Shown here piece after piece: positions 54,801 to 64,000 of a DNA stretch of 64,000 bases. Within the stretch, counting starts at the first letter, position 1. Each line of letters opens with the position of its first letter. This DNA comes from Dugong dugon (taxonomy: Eukaryota > Chordata > Mammalia > Sirenia > Dugongidae): assembly GCA_030035585.1 (NCBI GenBank), contig CM057469.1:16300501-16364500 (forward strand), read 5' to 3'. Under the pieces are notes generated by a model, which was given only the letters and a program-made list of their open reading frames with translations, had not been told where the DNA came from and ran no database searches. Position numbers and translations under genes: made by a program.

Positions 54801-55837
54801 ACAGTTGACTGAAGCAGCAGTGGCATAGTGTGCCATTTCTTTTCATGCAGAGAAAGATGCTTTACTTCTGAGTCCAGATTTTGCCGGGAATTTATGCCTC
54901 AAACTTCTAAGTCCCAAACTCATGGGGGTACAGAAAAGTGAAAAACAATGATTATTGTATAAGCCCTGTGCAAGGAAAAAATCCCAAGCCCCTACCATGA
55001 ATTTCCTTTTCTGGTTGTTAATTGATACTGTGGGGATGTGTCAGGATTTTCCTGTAACATTCCTTGGTCAGTTGGAGGGTCTTTGGGGTGCCCTTTGTTG
55101 CTTGCAGAAAAGGATCAGAACAGGGAGGTCACTTCTCTAAGAGAAGTTTAGCGAAGTCTATTATTGGGAAGCTCCAAACTTGGCAGAGTAATTTTCCACT
55201 AAGAGCCATGGACACTGAGTCATTATCTTTGTCAGTTGAAACTGGAGCAGTGTGCAAAATTAGACAGAAATATTTGGTTAAAGAGTTGTCTTGATTTGAC
55301 AGTGGCATCTGCAAATAGTTCCGGCATTCCTGCTAAATAACAGCCAGGAACTGGGGAGAGCCAGTGGTAAGGAGAGCTGGTGGGAGCGTGAGGGCTGCCC
55401 AGGTCACCCTACTCGTTCTGGAATTGCATTGGTGGGAGGGCTGGAGTCCCCTGACCCCGTGATGGGGCCGGGATACTGAGTGAGATACTTCTCTGTAGGA
55501 TCTGGAGAGGGTCTTGTCCAGACGCTTTGGGAACTCCAGTGAGTGTCCATTGATCTGTCCACAAGCATGTTGTTTGTTGTGGAGTCACAGGACTTTTGCT
55601 TTGTTTGACATTTCACTTTGAGGTCAGGGGACCATAGGATATTTAAAGTTGGAAATGATCCTGGAAATATCTTTATTCCTCATACTTGGGTGTGATTTAT
55701 TTACAGTGTGTGCATGCATAGAAAAATTCATGAGAGAGTTCATGAGTGTTTTGCACTCAAATTGCCATCTAAGGGTGTTGTAGAATCTGTTGTTGGATAG
55801 TGATGGAGTTCTTGTTTTGAGAGAGCTTTACTTGCTT

Positions 55838-56045
55838 TTTTTTTTTTTAATTTATTTTTATGTGGTAAAAATACATATAACAAAATATTTGCCAACTCAA
55901 CAGTTCTTACACACAGAGTTTAGTGACATTGATTACGTTAATCATGTTGTGCAACCATCACTGCTATCCTCTTCCAAAGTATTCACCACCATTAACCAAA
56001 ATTCAGTGCTCCCTAAGCAGTGACTCCCCTTTTAGACTTGCTTTT
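55838..56045 (-). repeat. Old L1 (L1M-like) fragment
   Basis: TTTTATGTGGTAAAAATACA, GCAACCATCACTGCTATCCT and CATTAACCAAAATTCAGTGC match the same antisense L1 stretch as 15219-15360. Confidence 0.72.
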
Positions 56046-56250
56046 TGTTGCCCCCTGCCCCCGACTTTGTTGAATATGCAGAAGAGGTAGTCTGGGGGAG
56101 TGGGAGTAGTGGAGAGGGGTGGAGCTTGGTCCAAACCTGGAAAATCCCTGGTGTGCGCCAAGAGTCAGGGCCCTCCAGGCTCTGCCCCTGAAAAGCCCGC
56201 TTTGGAATCATGGGTGAATCTGGTTACTTACTCCTCATTAAACAAATATT

Positions 56251-56417
56251 GGAGTCCTGGTGGTGCAATGGTTAAGAGCTCGGCTACAAACCCAAATGTC
56301 AGCAGTTCAGATCTACCAGCTGCTCCTTGGAAACCCTCTGGGGCATTTCCGTTCTGTCCTGTAGGGTTGCTATGAGTGGGAATTGACTGGATGGCGGTGC
56401 ATTTTTTTGTTTGTTTA
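56251..56417 (+). repeat. AfroSINE, short form
   Basis: Sense copy: GGAGTCCTGGTGGTGCAATG, CAGCTGCTCCTTGGAAACCC, TGGGAATTGACTGGATGGCG. Confidence 0.93.
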
Positions 56418-56421
56418 AACA

Positions 56422-56700
56422 TATGTTGATTGATTGATTATCTGCCTTGAGAAAGGCATTGTGGGGAATAGAAAGGTGAACAAGACCAGGTCCCTGACCT
56501 CAGAGAACTTAAAATATGGGGCGCGCAGATACCACCTAAATGCCCTTAGTGTGGTTTGGACTAGGGGGCCCTAGGTCAGACCACTTCTAGCTAGTGGGAA
56601 CTGGAAGACTTCTGGGAGAAGGTATTTTAGCTGGGCCTCTGAGGATGAGCAAGGTTTCAGCAGGAGGAGGTGGGGTGGGGAGCAGTGCTGAGACTGTGGT
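56422..56700 (-). repeat. L2-like ancient LINE fragment
   Basis: Antisense text: GGTGAACAAGACCAGGTCCC, CTCAGAGAACTTAAAATATG, TTCTGGGAGAAGGTATTTTA. Confidence 0.5.
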
Positions 56701-57159
56701 GAAAGACCAGGTGTTATTCCCCCCCAGTTTATTGTTTTGGAAAAGCAATATAAAAGTCATTGCAATGCAGAATTGCTATAGAAGTTTGTGTGCACTTCTG
56801 TTATCTCATTGTAGATGACGTTACCCGTCTGTGGACCACACTTCAAGTAGGCTTGGTCTAGGTAGTGGCTCCCTGAGCAGAGGCATTGGGGTGGGTGAGG
56901 CTGTCCGCCCTGCCTGGGGGGGGTGTGAGTCCAGTTTAGCTGTAGGGTAGAGAGTGTGAGGGGCATGGTGAGGGGCTGGCGTAGGGAGAAGATTGGGGTG
57001 AGTCTCCCCGCTTTGCTGTGGAAGCAACCCCTATGATCTGCCATTTCAAGTTTAGGTCCCTCTTAGCAGTGTTGCTGCCACTTGTTCGTTTGCATTTTAT
57101 CTCAGCAGTGGGGGTGGGGCCAGGAGAGCTTGGCATGCTGCCCCTGACAATTCAGTTCT

Positions 57160-57860
57160 GTCCAGAAAGGGTTCCCTGAGCACCTGCTACTCAAGAGGGT
57201 CCACCTGCAGGTAGGGGACCAGGAAGTTAGGGAGGTGGGCTCCCTGCCCTACAGGTGCACACAGTCTGCTGGGGGAGACAAGTGGGTATGAGGCAGTTGC
57301 TCGCAGGACCTAAAGGGGGGCATAAACCAACCGTTCTGGGGACTCAGAGCCCGGAGCTGTGCTGGTTCTGCTGAAAAAGGGGCCGGGAAATGGCTCCCTG
57401 CACTGGGAGGCTCAGGAGCTGGGTCCAGAGGGATGAGCACAGTTTCAGGTAGGGAGAAGAGCTTGGTAGGCTGAGATCCGAGCAGGTGCAAAGTCCTGGG
57501 GATGTGGACCTTTAGGGTCTCACAGGGCCATTGGGCCTTGTGGTGTGGCAAGGAAGTCTGGTGCGGCCAGAGTGCAGGGTGCAGGGCCAGAGTGGGTTGA
57601 AGTCAGGTCAGGTGGACATGGAGGGAACCCAGTGAGGTGGCTTGTGAGAAGTGAGGGTAGTTTGAGTCACAGGGGTGGTGTGTATGTGAAGAGGTGGAAT
57701 TCAAGGCCTAGAGCAATAGAATTTATGCAGGTAGAATTTCTAGACGAAGTGCTAGTTGGACACAGGGCTGAGGTTTCTAGTTTTGAGGGGAGCTAGATAG
57801 CTGGATCATGGTGTTGCTTAAAACGGTACAGGAGGAGGAGGAGCTGGTTTGGGGAAGATG
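57160..57860 (-). repeat. L2-like ancient LINE fragment
   Basis: Antisense landmarks: CCCTGAGCACCTGCTACTCA, GGTGCAAAGTCCTGGGGATG, GGTGATGTTAGTTTTAGACA. Low certainty of limits. Confidence 0.45.
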
Positions 57861-57904
57861 GTGATGTTAGTTTTAGACACGATGGGGTAGAGGTACCTGT
57901 GGGA

Positions 57905-58080
57905 CTTGTTTTTGCATCTTTTTGTATTGGTGTATAATATGCGGACAGTTGAATTTACCCTTTTTACTGTGCAGTTCTGCACATTTGACAAATGCATACA
58001 GTCGTGTAACCACTACCAGAGCCCTTTCGTCTCTCCCACTTCTGCACCATCCTGCTGGATTTTCCCAGGTGTGTGTTTTC
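57905..58080 (-). repeat. Old L1 (L1M-like) fragment
   Basis: TTGGTGTATAATATGCGGAC, CAGTTCTGCACATTTGACAA, GTGTAACCACTACCAGAGCC; an old antisense L1 piece. Confidence 0.6.
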
Positions 58081-58319
58081 AGAGCAGCTACTTGATTTCC
58101 ACCCTGGACCTTTGTGAAGTAGGGTCTTGCCCCAGCCCCCTCCCCTGCGGTGGTTTTCATAGGCTGTCAGGAAGGGGCAGTGCGGCACTCCACATTCTGT
58201 TTCTCATTATTCTTTCTAGATTCTGTTAGATCCCAGTTTTCGGAACAGCGCTGTGCTCTGTTTGACCTTCTGCACTCAGTGGGTAAATGGCCCTGTCCTA
58301 ATCCCCGGAAACTGGAGAT

Positions 58320-58450
58320 CATCTAGGTCAGTCTTCTCATTTTACTGGAGGAAGAGAGGGAACGCATGCCCACACAGGGGAATCGGTGTGCCTGAGGTCA
58401 CTGGCGGTTAGTGGCCAAGCTGGGCCTGGATCCGGGCCTTTTCTAGCAGC
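58320..58450 (-). repeat. MIR SINE fragment
   Basis: Antisense MIR middle and 5' part: CTCATTTTACTGGAGGAAGA, GCCTGAGGTCACTGGCGGTT, CAAGCTGGGCCTGGATCCGG. Confidence 0.6.
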
Positions 58451-59119
58451 CCTCAGTACATTCCTTGTGATGTCTGGAACTCCAGGATCTGGTGACAGTG
58501 CTCCTGCCATCCACTGGGCTGATAAGGGGTCCTGGGGACTGTTTACACAAAAAGAAAATATAAGTTCAAAGCCAGACCCTGGGGTCAGCCCATGTTTGTT
58601 CTCTGCCTGGCCCATTTTCTGCTTGGCACCAATCCTGGCTCAAGGAGGCGGAAGGTAAGGATCTATTGCCTTGTAACCTGCAGCTGGTTACTCTTTGACA
58701 GGTGCTTGAGCAAACATCTCCAATCTTTCTGAGATTGGGGAAAAAAAAAGTTCGTCATTCTTGATCCTGATCATGCTTATAGCTGGTACCTGGTAAAGCA
58801 AAGGGCTGGGACTGGTGTTACGGGGTCAGGTCGCTGGGTTTCCTGGTCAAGCTTGTGTGTGTGCAGTTCATGTTTAACGGGCCGGGCAGATTGTCTTCTG
58901 AGGAACAACTGCTTTCTGTCTTTTTTCTCCTTTTTTCCCCTGTTGGTTTTCTCATAAGCAGGGAGTGGAGGGAAATCAAGGAAGCATCCCCAGGCGACCG
59001 CGTGCACACGTTTCCCTGGTGCACCACAGCCCCCATTGTCTCTTTGGTTCTGGGTTCTAATGAGGGAGCATGATAAGCTAGGGAGCACCCTGGTGCCTGG
59101 GCCCTGCCTCACTGAATCG

Positions 59120-59620
59120 TGTGGGTATTAGACTCTTGGCATGTACGAGACACAGTGCCAGACCCCGTGAAGAGTGTAAAGCTGAGTAAGCTAGGTCTCT
59201 TCTCTCCTGGAGCTTACCATGGAGTTAGGGACAGGTACACAAGGGTTACCACACAGTGCATTGCTTGGTGACTGTAGGCCATCAAGAGATGAGGAAATTT
59301 AGAGAAACAGAGGTTACTTTGAGGATGGGCTGACCACTGTGGTGGATTTAATATTCCGTCAGGATGGTAGGATTTCGCCAGGGGAAATCGTATTCCAGGA
59401 GGAGGAGGAGGAGGGAACAGCATGTGGAAGTAGAAAACTAGTGGCGGATGGTTGGAGAATTGGGGTGGGGTGGGGGGGCCATTCTGGCTAAAGCATTGGG
59501 GTATGGATGGAAGTCATGAGATTTAAAGGTGGAAAGGTGTCTTGGGGCCTACAGTGAAGGGCCTTGAAGGCTGTTCCAGGGCCTGTGGACCTAGTCCTAC
59601 AGGCAGAAGAGGATGGAGGT
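59120..59620 (-). repeat. L2-like ancient LINE fragment
   Basis: Antisense landmarks: CTCCTGGAGCTTACCATGGA, GAGGAGGGAACAGCATGTGG, TGAAGGGCCTTGAAGGCTGT. Confidence 0.6.
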
Positions 59621-60281
59621 CAGCTGGGAGCCAGCCATCCATCCTGGGTCCTGTCAACTCTGCTGATCCTCTTCTTATTTCTCTTTGTGAGTTTAGTTGT
59701 CAGTCTAGGTTGTCTGTTCATCTGAGTTGATTCACTAGTTTTTAAAACTATTGGGGTTTTGCATATACATGTAGTGCCAAAGGGTTGCATGGGACCCCAG
59801 TGACAGAACACGTTAATTGACCTATGTATCAGTGACATGTGCAGATACACTAACTGGCTGGTGTATGGCATTTGGAGGTGATACTAATAAGGGTTGGTAC
59901 TGGGGTCAGTAGGGCAAGACTGAGGGTCACATACCCAGTGCTTCGTTCTAGCTCTTGCACACCCGGAGGTACTCTTCAGTGTCGGACACCTGCCTCTGTC
60001 TACCATTTATGTCTGGGACAGAACTGCTTTCGGAACCAAGCTCTGTCCCTAATGGGTAGGGTTGCTGGTTCTGAGATGTATGGCACCCCCCGGCTGTGGG
60101 AGCTGAGGATCTCTCCAGAGTGGGGAGCTTGGCCAGATGGCCTTTGAGAGCCTGGCCAGCTCCATGTTTTTATAAGTCATAGTTTTCTCCAACTGGGTAA
60201 ACAGGGTGTGATTATTGATTTTTTTGAAAATGTTATTGACTTGGGGCAGGTTTCTTATCTGTTTGTCTCTTGGCTTCCTGG

Positions 60282-60505
60282 GCTGGAAGAGGAAAGACCT
60301 TGAGCCTGGAGTCAGGCAAGCATGGATAGGCCCAGCACTTGATAGCTTTGGGACTTAGAGAAGAATATTTCTTACCCTTGCTGAGCTTCAGTGAATGCGG
60401 ATAATAATAGTTAACAGGGTTGACCTAAGGATTAGAAATAGTATAAAATGACAGGCACACAGAAGGGAAATAATAAATGGTAGCTGTTCTTGGTATTATT
60501 ACTCT
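60282..60505 (+). repeat. MIR SINE
   Basis: Sense MIR: GAGCCTGGAGTCAGGCAAGC, GAGCTTCAGTGAATGCGGAT, AATAATAGTTAACAGGGTTG. Confidence 0.75.
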
Positions 60506-60951
60506 TTCACTGAAATAGTAAATCTGAAGTGAAAGTATTTTGAAAAATTAGACCCCTGTGAAAGATTAAGAATATAAAAACTTATGAGATGTGTTTTGAG
60601 GGCAGGGTGTCTTCTTAGACACCTTGGTAACCCCAGGGCTGTGCATAGTGCTTGGCATGTAATAAGTGCTCAGTAATTGTTTGAATGTTAAACCAGGTCT
60701 GGGAGAGAGACTGGTGGAAGAATGGGGTGTATTCATGTGAGAGTTGACAGAACTTCTTGTCACCAAGAGTAAGAATGTGTTTTTAGCTGCCCTGTGTGGT
60801 ATTCCAGCACTGACACAGTGCCTAGCACTTAGTCGGCCCTCATGGAGTGATCAAATGAAGTCATTTTAGAGGATTTATCTGGAGAATTTTCTAGAAAAAA
60901 GCCCCTCTCCCCAACCCAGTGGTTTGCCTTTTTATAAAATAGCCATTGCAT

Positions 60952-61400
60952 TAGTTTCCTGTTGCAGCTGTAACAAATTACCACAAATTTTGTAGCTTAA
61001 AACAACAGAAACTTACCATCTTATAGTTCTGGAGATCAGAAGTCCAAAATGGGTCGCACTGCGCTAAAATCAAGGTGTTGACAGGACTGCGTTGCTTTCT
61101 GGTGCTCTTGCCTTTTCCCGCCTCTGGAGGCCACCGGTATTCCTTGGTTTGTGGCTCCTTCCTTGTGAACGGGTCATTCCGACCTCTGCTTCTGTCTCAC
61201 ATCTCCTTCTGACGCTGAGCTACTAGCCTCCCTGTTATGAAGGACCCGGGGCTTATGTTGGGGCCACCTGGATAATCCTCCAGCTCAAGGTCTTTAACTT
61301 AATCACATCTGCAAAGTCCCTTTTACCATATATGGTAACATAGTCACATGTTCCAGGGATTAGGACATGGGCATCTTTAGCGGGCCATTACTCAGTTAAC
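60952..61400 (-). repeat. MaLR/MLT1-like LTR
   Basis: Well-ordered antisense LTR: CATTAGTTTCCTGTTGCAGC, GTAGCTTAAAACAACAGAAA, AGTTCTGGAGATCAGAAGTC, TTAACTTAATCACATCTGCA, TTCCAGGGATTAGGACATGG. Solo LTR; no internal genes. Confidence 0.78.
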
Positions 61401-61821
61401 CACAGCCACCCACAGTGTTTTGGTTAAATTCAAAGACAGCCCTTTAAAATGTCTGCATCACTTGAAAAGAAATCCCTCCCCTCAACAACAGCTTGGGGCC
61501 CCCAGCCCAGGCTCCGTATTCATCTTCCTGTGGAACACTGGTTTTGGGGTGCACCTGACACTTGTAAATGTGTGGTCAGGCTCAGTCTGTGTATGGGGCG
61601 AGAGTGGGTGAGGACTTCGAGCCATCTGAGAGGAGAGCCTGCCCACAAGGAGCTTATGATTTGGTTGAGAAAAGACATGTATATGTAAAAAGAGAATTAC
61701 AGAACAGGGCAGGATCTGACCACACTGGAAGGTTTAGGTCAGCTGCATGTGCTCAGAGAAAAGGCTCTTGGGAAGACTTAAATGAGAGCTGAGGAAAGTT
61801 GGAGCCTATGTGGTGACACAT

Positions 61822-62004
61822 CCTTGAGTTTATATAGCACTTTTATACATTTCAGAGCACCTCCCCTGCTCTCATTTGGGTCAGACACTTTAAGAACTTA
61901 CCCTGTAATTTCCAGGTGAGGAAGCAGGTGATAGAATGGTCAGTAACCGGCCAGAGCTGCCCAGCTGGCTCAGGGCAGAGCTGATTCCCAGGCCCCAAGG
62001 CTCA
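61822..62004 (-). repeat. MIR-like fragment
   Basis: Diverged antisense text: GTTTATATAGCACTTTTATA, TCCAGGTGAGGAAGCAGGTG, GCCAGAGCTGCCCAGCTGGC. Confidence 0.5.
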
Positions 62005-62099
62005 CGCTCAGCCAGTGCAGAGATGAAGGGGCGGGCCTGCCGGCCTGGGCCAGGAGAGGGCCATCCGGGAGCAGGACCAGGTGGACTGGAGCAGGGTTC

Positions 62100-62250
62100 A
62101 CACAGCACAGGTGTAAGCAGAGGCTGCGACCCAGTGGAGTAGGGGTTGGGGTGGCAGGGTTTTGGGACCTGTGAGGGCCTTGAACCCCAGGCTCAGGCTC
62201 AGGAGTTTGGGCTTTACTCTGCAGACAGTGGGGAGCCATTTGATGAAAAT
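62100..62250 (-). repeat. L2-like ancient LINE fragment
   Basis: Antisense L2 landmark: GTGAGGGCCTTGAACCCCAG, GGAGTTTGGGCTTTACTCTG, GTGGGGAGCCATTTGATGA. Confidence 0.6.
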
Positions 62251-62642
62251 AAATTTGAGGAAGATGAATTTGGCGTCAGAGTGTGCGAGGGCTTGGAGCC
62301 AGGTTTTTACCCCTCCTGCATGCAGATTTTCCTTTAAGAGTGGCCTCTGACTGTGCAGCAGCTGATGGTGGTGAGCAATGCAGCAGGGCTCAGGGTGCTG
62401 ACAGCGCCACTGGAATGCCTCTCCTGAACCATGCCATGCTAAGTAAATCAGAGAGTGACCGCCACTGTCCTGCCCGTACAACTCTGCCTTCCTGAATCAC
62501 ATGTGGTACTGTACTTAGCAGGGAGTTTTGGAGATATAAATAAAAGGGTATCCAGACTCTGATCTCATTCATGGGCCCTCCGGTCTCGCCAAGTCTGAAC
62601 CCATTCCAGAGTGCCTGTATGGTCACAGTAAATCACAGATGA

Positions 62643-62830
62643 TGTCAGCTAACAATTTTTGTGTCCCTACTATGTGCCAGGCACTGTCCTAAGTGCTGTA
62701 ATGTGGATTATTCAGTCCTGTCAATAACAGAGGCATCAAGATATGTTGAAATGACTTGATTTAGGTGACACTGGCATATCATCATCAGAGTCAGGATTCG
62801 AACTCATCCTGCAGTCTGCCCAGCAGTCAA
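62643..62830 (-). repeat. MIR SINE
   Basis: Antisense MIR: CCTACTATGTGCCAGGCACT, GTCCTAAGTGCTGTAATGTG, GAGTCAGGATTCGAACTCAT. Confidence 0.82.
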
Positions 62831-63454
62831 GAGGAGGTCTGTGTGGGCTTCGCGGCAGAGGCAGCCATTCACGTCGGCCTGTCTGTCTGCCGGTGTCTGT
62901 CCTCTGACTGACAGTGCCTACACCCACACACATACACATGCCTCAGTGCTTGCATGGCAAGGGGGCTCTTGTTAGGGGGCCACTGAGGGGAAGGGATGGG
63001 TTTGTACTGGCTCAGGTAGAAGCCATGGATTGACACTGGCACTTGTCAGTGTAGGGTGAGGAGAGGGAATGCAGGTGACATTGGTCACGGTTGTGAGCTC
63101 CTACAACAGTGGGAGGAGGGATAAGAGATGTACAGGAAGTCGGCATCTGGCCCGGCTCCACCCCAGGCCTGACACTTCATGAGCAGCACTTAGGGGCTGC
63201 CCTGTGCTGGGTGACCCAGTAAAAGGTTGTCATCACAGCCCCTCCCTTGTCCAGTCCAGCCTTGGGCCTTCCCGGGCAGTGGGCAGCTGTGTCTGGTGAG
63301 GTGAGTCCGTTTCTCGGTCAGGAGCAGAGCTATGATGGGATCCTTGTCTCAACATCAGCATTATTGGGCTGCTCTGATACAACTTGGGTGACTGACCTTT
63401 GTAGATTTCCTGGGAAATCAATAATTTGTGGTTATATTTTACTCTGTTGCCCTA

Positions 63455-63682
63455 GAATAGGTGTTGACAAACTTTTTCTGTAAAGGGCCAGATAGTAAAT
63501 ATTTTAGAATATTTTAGGCTTTGTGGGCCGTAGGCTTCTCTTGCAACTACTCAACTCTATGGTTGTAGCAAAAAAAAAAAAGTGTAGATGAATGAACATA
63601 AATAAAACTTTATTTACAGAAACAGATGTCATGGTTGGATTTGGCCTGAGGGCCGTAGCTTGCTGACCCCTGCCCCAGTAGG
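63455..63682 (+). mobile_element. hAT-Charlie-type MITE
   Basis: It starts GTTGACAAACTTTTTCTGTA and ends GCCGTAGCTTGCTGACCCCTG, which are inverted with respect to each other. The interior has AAGGGCCAGATAGTAAATAT, GCAACTACTCAACTCTATGG and AATAAAACTTTATTTACAGA. It is a well-known mammalian non-autonomous hAT family; I am not sure of the exact MER number. Confidence 0.82.
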
Positions 63683-63741
63683 ACATTAGTCATATTACGT
63701 CTTAATTTTTGGTTCAGAAAATGTGGTCACTGCTGCACTTC

Positions 63742-63812
63742 TAGGGTCAGTATAGCGTCACAGTGAGTCGGAGTTGACTTGATGGCAGCTGGTTTGATTT
63801 TTTGGTTTTTAC
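63742..63812 (+). repeat. AfroSINE/RTE 3' tail fragment
   Basis: Only the 3' end is present: CTAGGGTCAGTATAGCGTCA, GTGAGTCGGAGTTGACTTGA, then a G/T-rich tail. Confidence 0.8.
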
Positions 63813-64000
63813 TGCACTTAAACTGATCTAAATTAGCATCCTGCCTTTTTTAGGGGCAAAGATTCATTAATTATTTCTACCTTTTAACTAAGGGGCCAAC
63901 ATTAGGCAAAGCTGGCATACGTGCTGTCCTGTCCGCACGTGCCACGTGATTTTCTCACCACTCTCCTGAGAAGAGCAGTTGAGCCTCTGTCCCCAAAGTG

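Larger units (their letters stand above)
52458..64000 (+). other. COQ8A: Probable COQ8A intron 1 (partial)
   Basis: From the GTAAGG donor to the end of the window I see no coding exon with similarity to COQ8A. It contains AfroSINEs, MIR, L2-like, hAT, old L1 and MLT1-like repeats listed separately. A large first intron is expected for this gene. Repeat-free stretches of more than 300 bp in which I see nothing are about 52681-53639, 54050-54628, 54801-55837, 56701-57159, 58451-59119, 59621-60281, 60506-60951, 61401-61821 (some L2-like text), 62251-62642 and 62831-63454. Confidence 0.6.

Noticed and set aside
25110-61400. Endogenous retroviral genes
   Set aside because: Only MaLR/MLT1-like LTR fragments (25110, 31735, 60952) are present. 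I see no gag, pol or env sequence attached to them.
57545-62500. Coding exons of COQ8A
   Set aside because: I looked for the mitochondrial targeting region and the KxGQ and kinase-like motifs of COQ8A in all frames and saw none. The open frames there are short and lie in L2-like or unique sequence.

Overview
This is mammalian nuclear DNA from an afrotherian, most likely a paenungulate (elephant, manatee or hyrax). The window carries about two dozen AfroSINE copies in both orientations. Eight of them show the internal deletion of roughly 44-45 bp that I recall as the mark of the hyrax-sirenian-elephant (HSP) AfroSINE subfamily. The SINE 3' tails match the 3' end of RTE (BovB-like) LINE fragments that are also present. 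The rest of the repeat content is mammal-wide: MIR, L2, old L1, a HAL1-like element, hAT-Charlie and Tigger-type DNA transposons, and MaLR/MLT1-like LTRs.

Layout. (1) Positions 1-11.1 kb hold the last five coding exons of PSEN2 (presenilin-2) on the + strand, from the split codon of catalytic Asp263 to the stop, plus a 3' UTR with AATAAA signals. The 186 residues match human numbering exactly. (2) Positions 11.1-51.9 kb are intergenic and built largely of nested repeats. These include three truncated L1s that landed inside AfroSINEs, a tRNA-Gly-headed chimeric SINE at 32.9 kb, and an 8.1-kb full-length but dead LINE-1 at 39.6-47.7 kb. That L1 sits in an older HAL1-like element with an 11-bp target duplication; its 5' UTR carries about 71-bp tandem monomers, and an unidentified inverted-repeat element sits in its ORF2. 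(3) Positions 51.9-52.7 kb are a CpG island with CCAAT and GC boxes and a splice donor. By synteny (human PSEN2 is followed about 44 kb downstream, same strand, by COQ8A/ADCK3) this is the COQ8A promoter and non-coding first exon. (4) Positions 52.5-64 kb are then COQ8A intron 1, with scattered repeats and no coding exon that I can see.

The two genes are unrelated in function: PSEN2 is the catalytic subunit of gamma-secretase, and COQ8A is a mitochondrial atypical kinase/ATPase of coenzyme Q synthesis. No new protein-coding system was found. The most unusual material is in the retroelement fraction. All coordinates were read by eye; repeat family names are recognition calls, not database matches.
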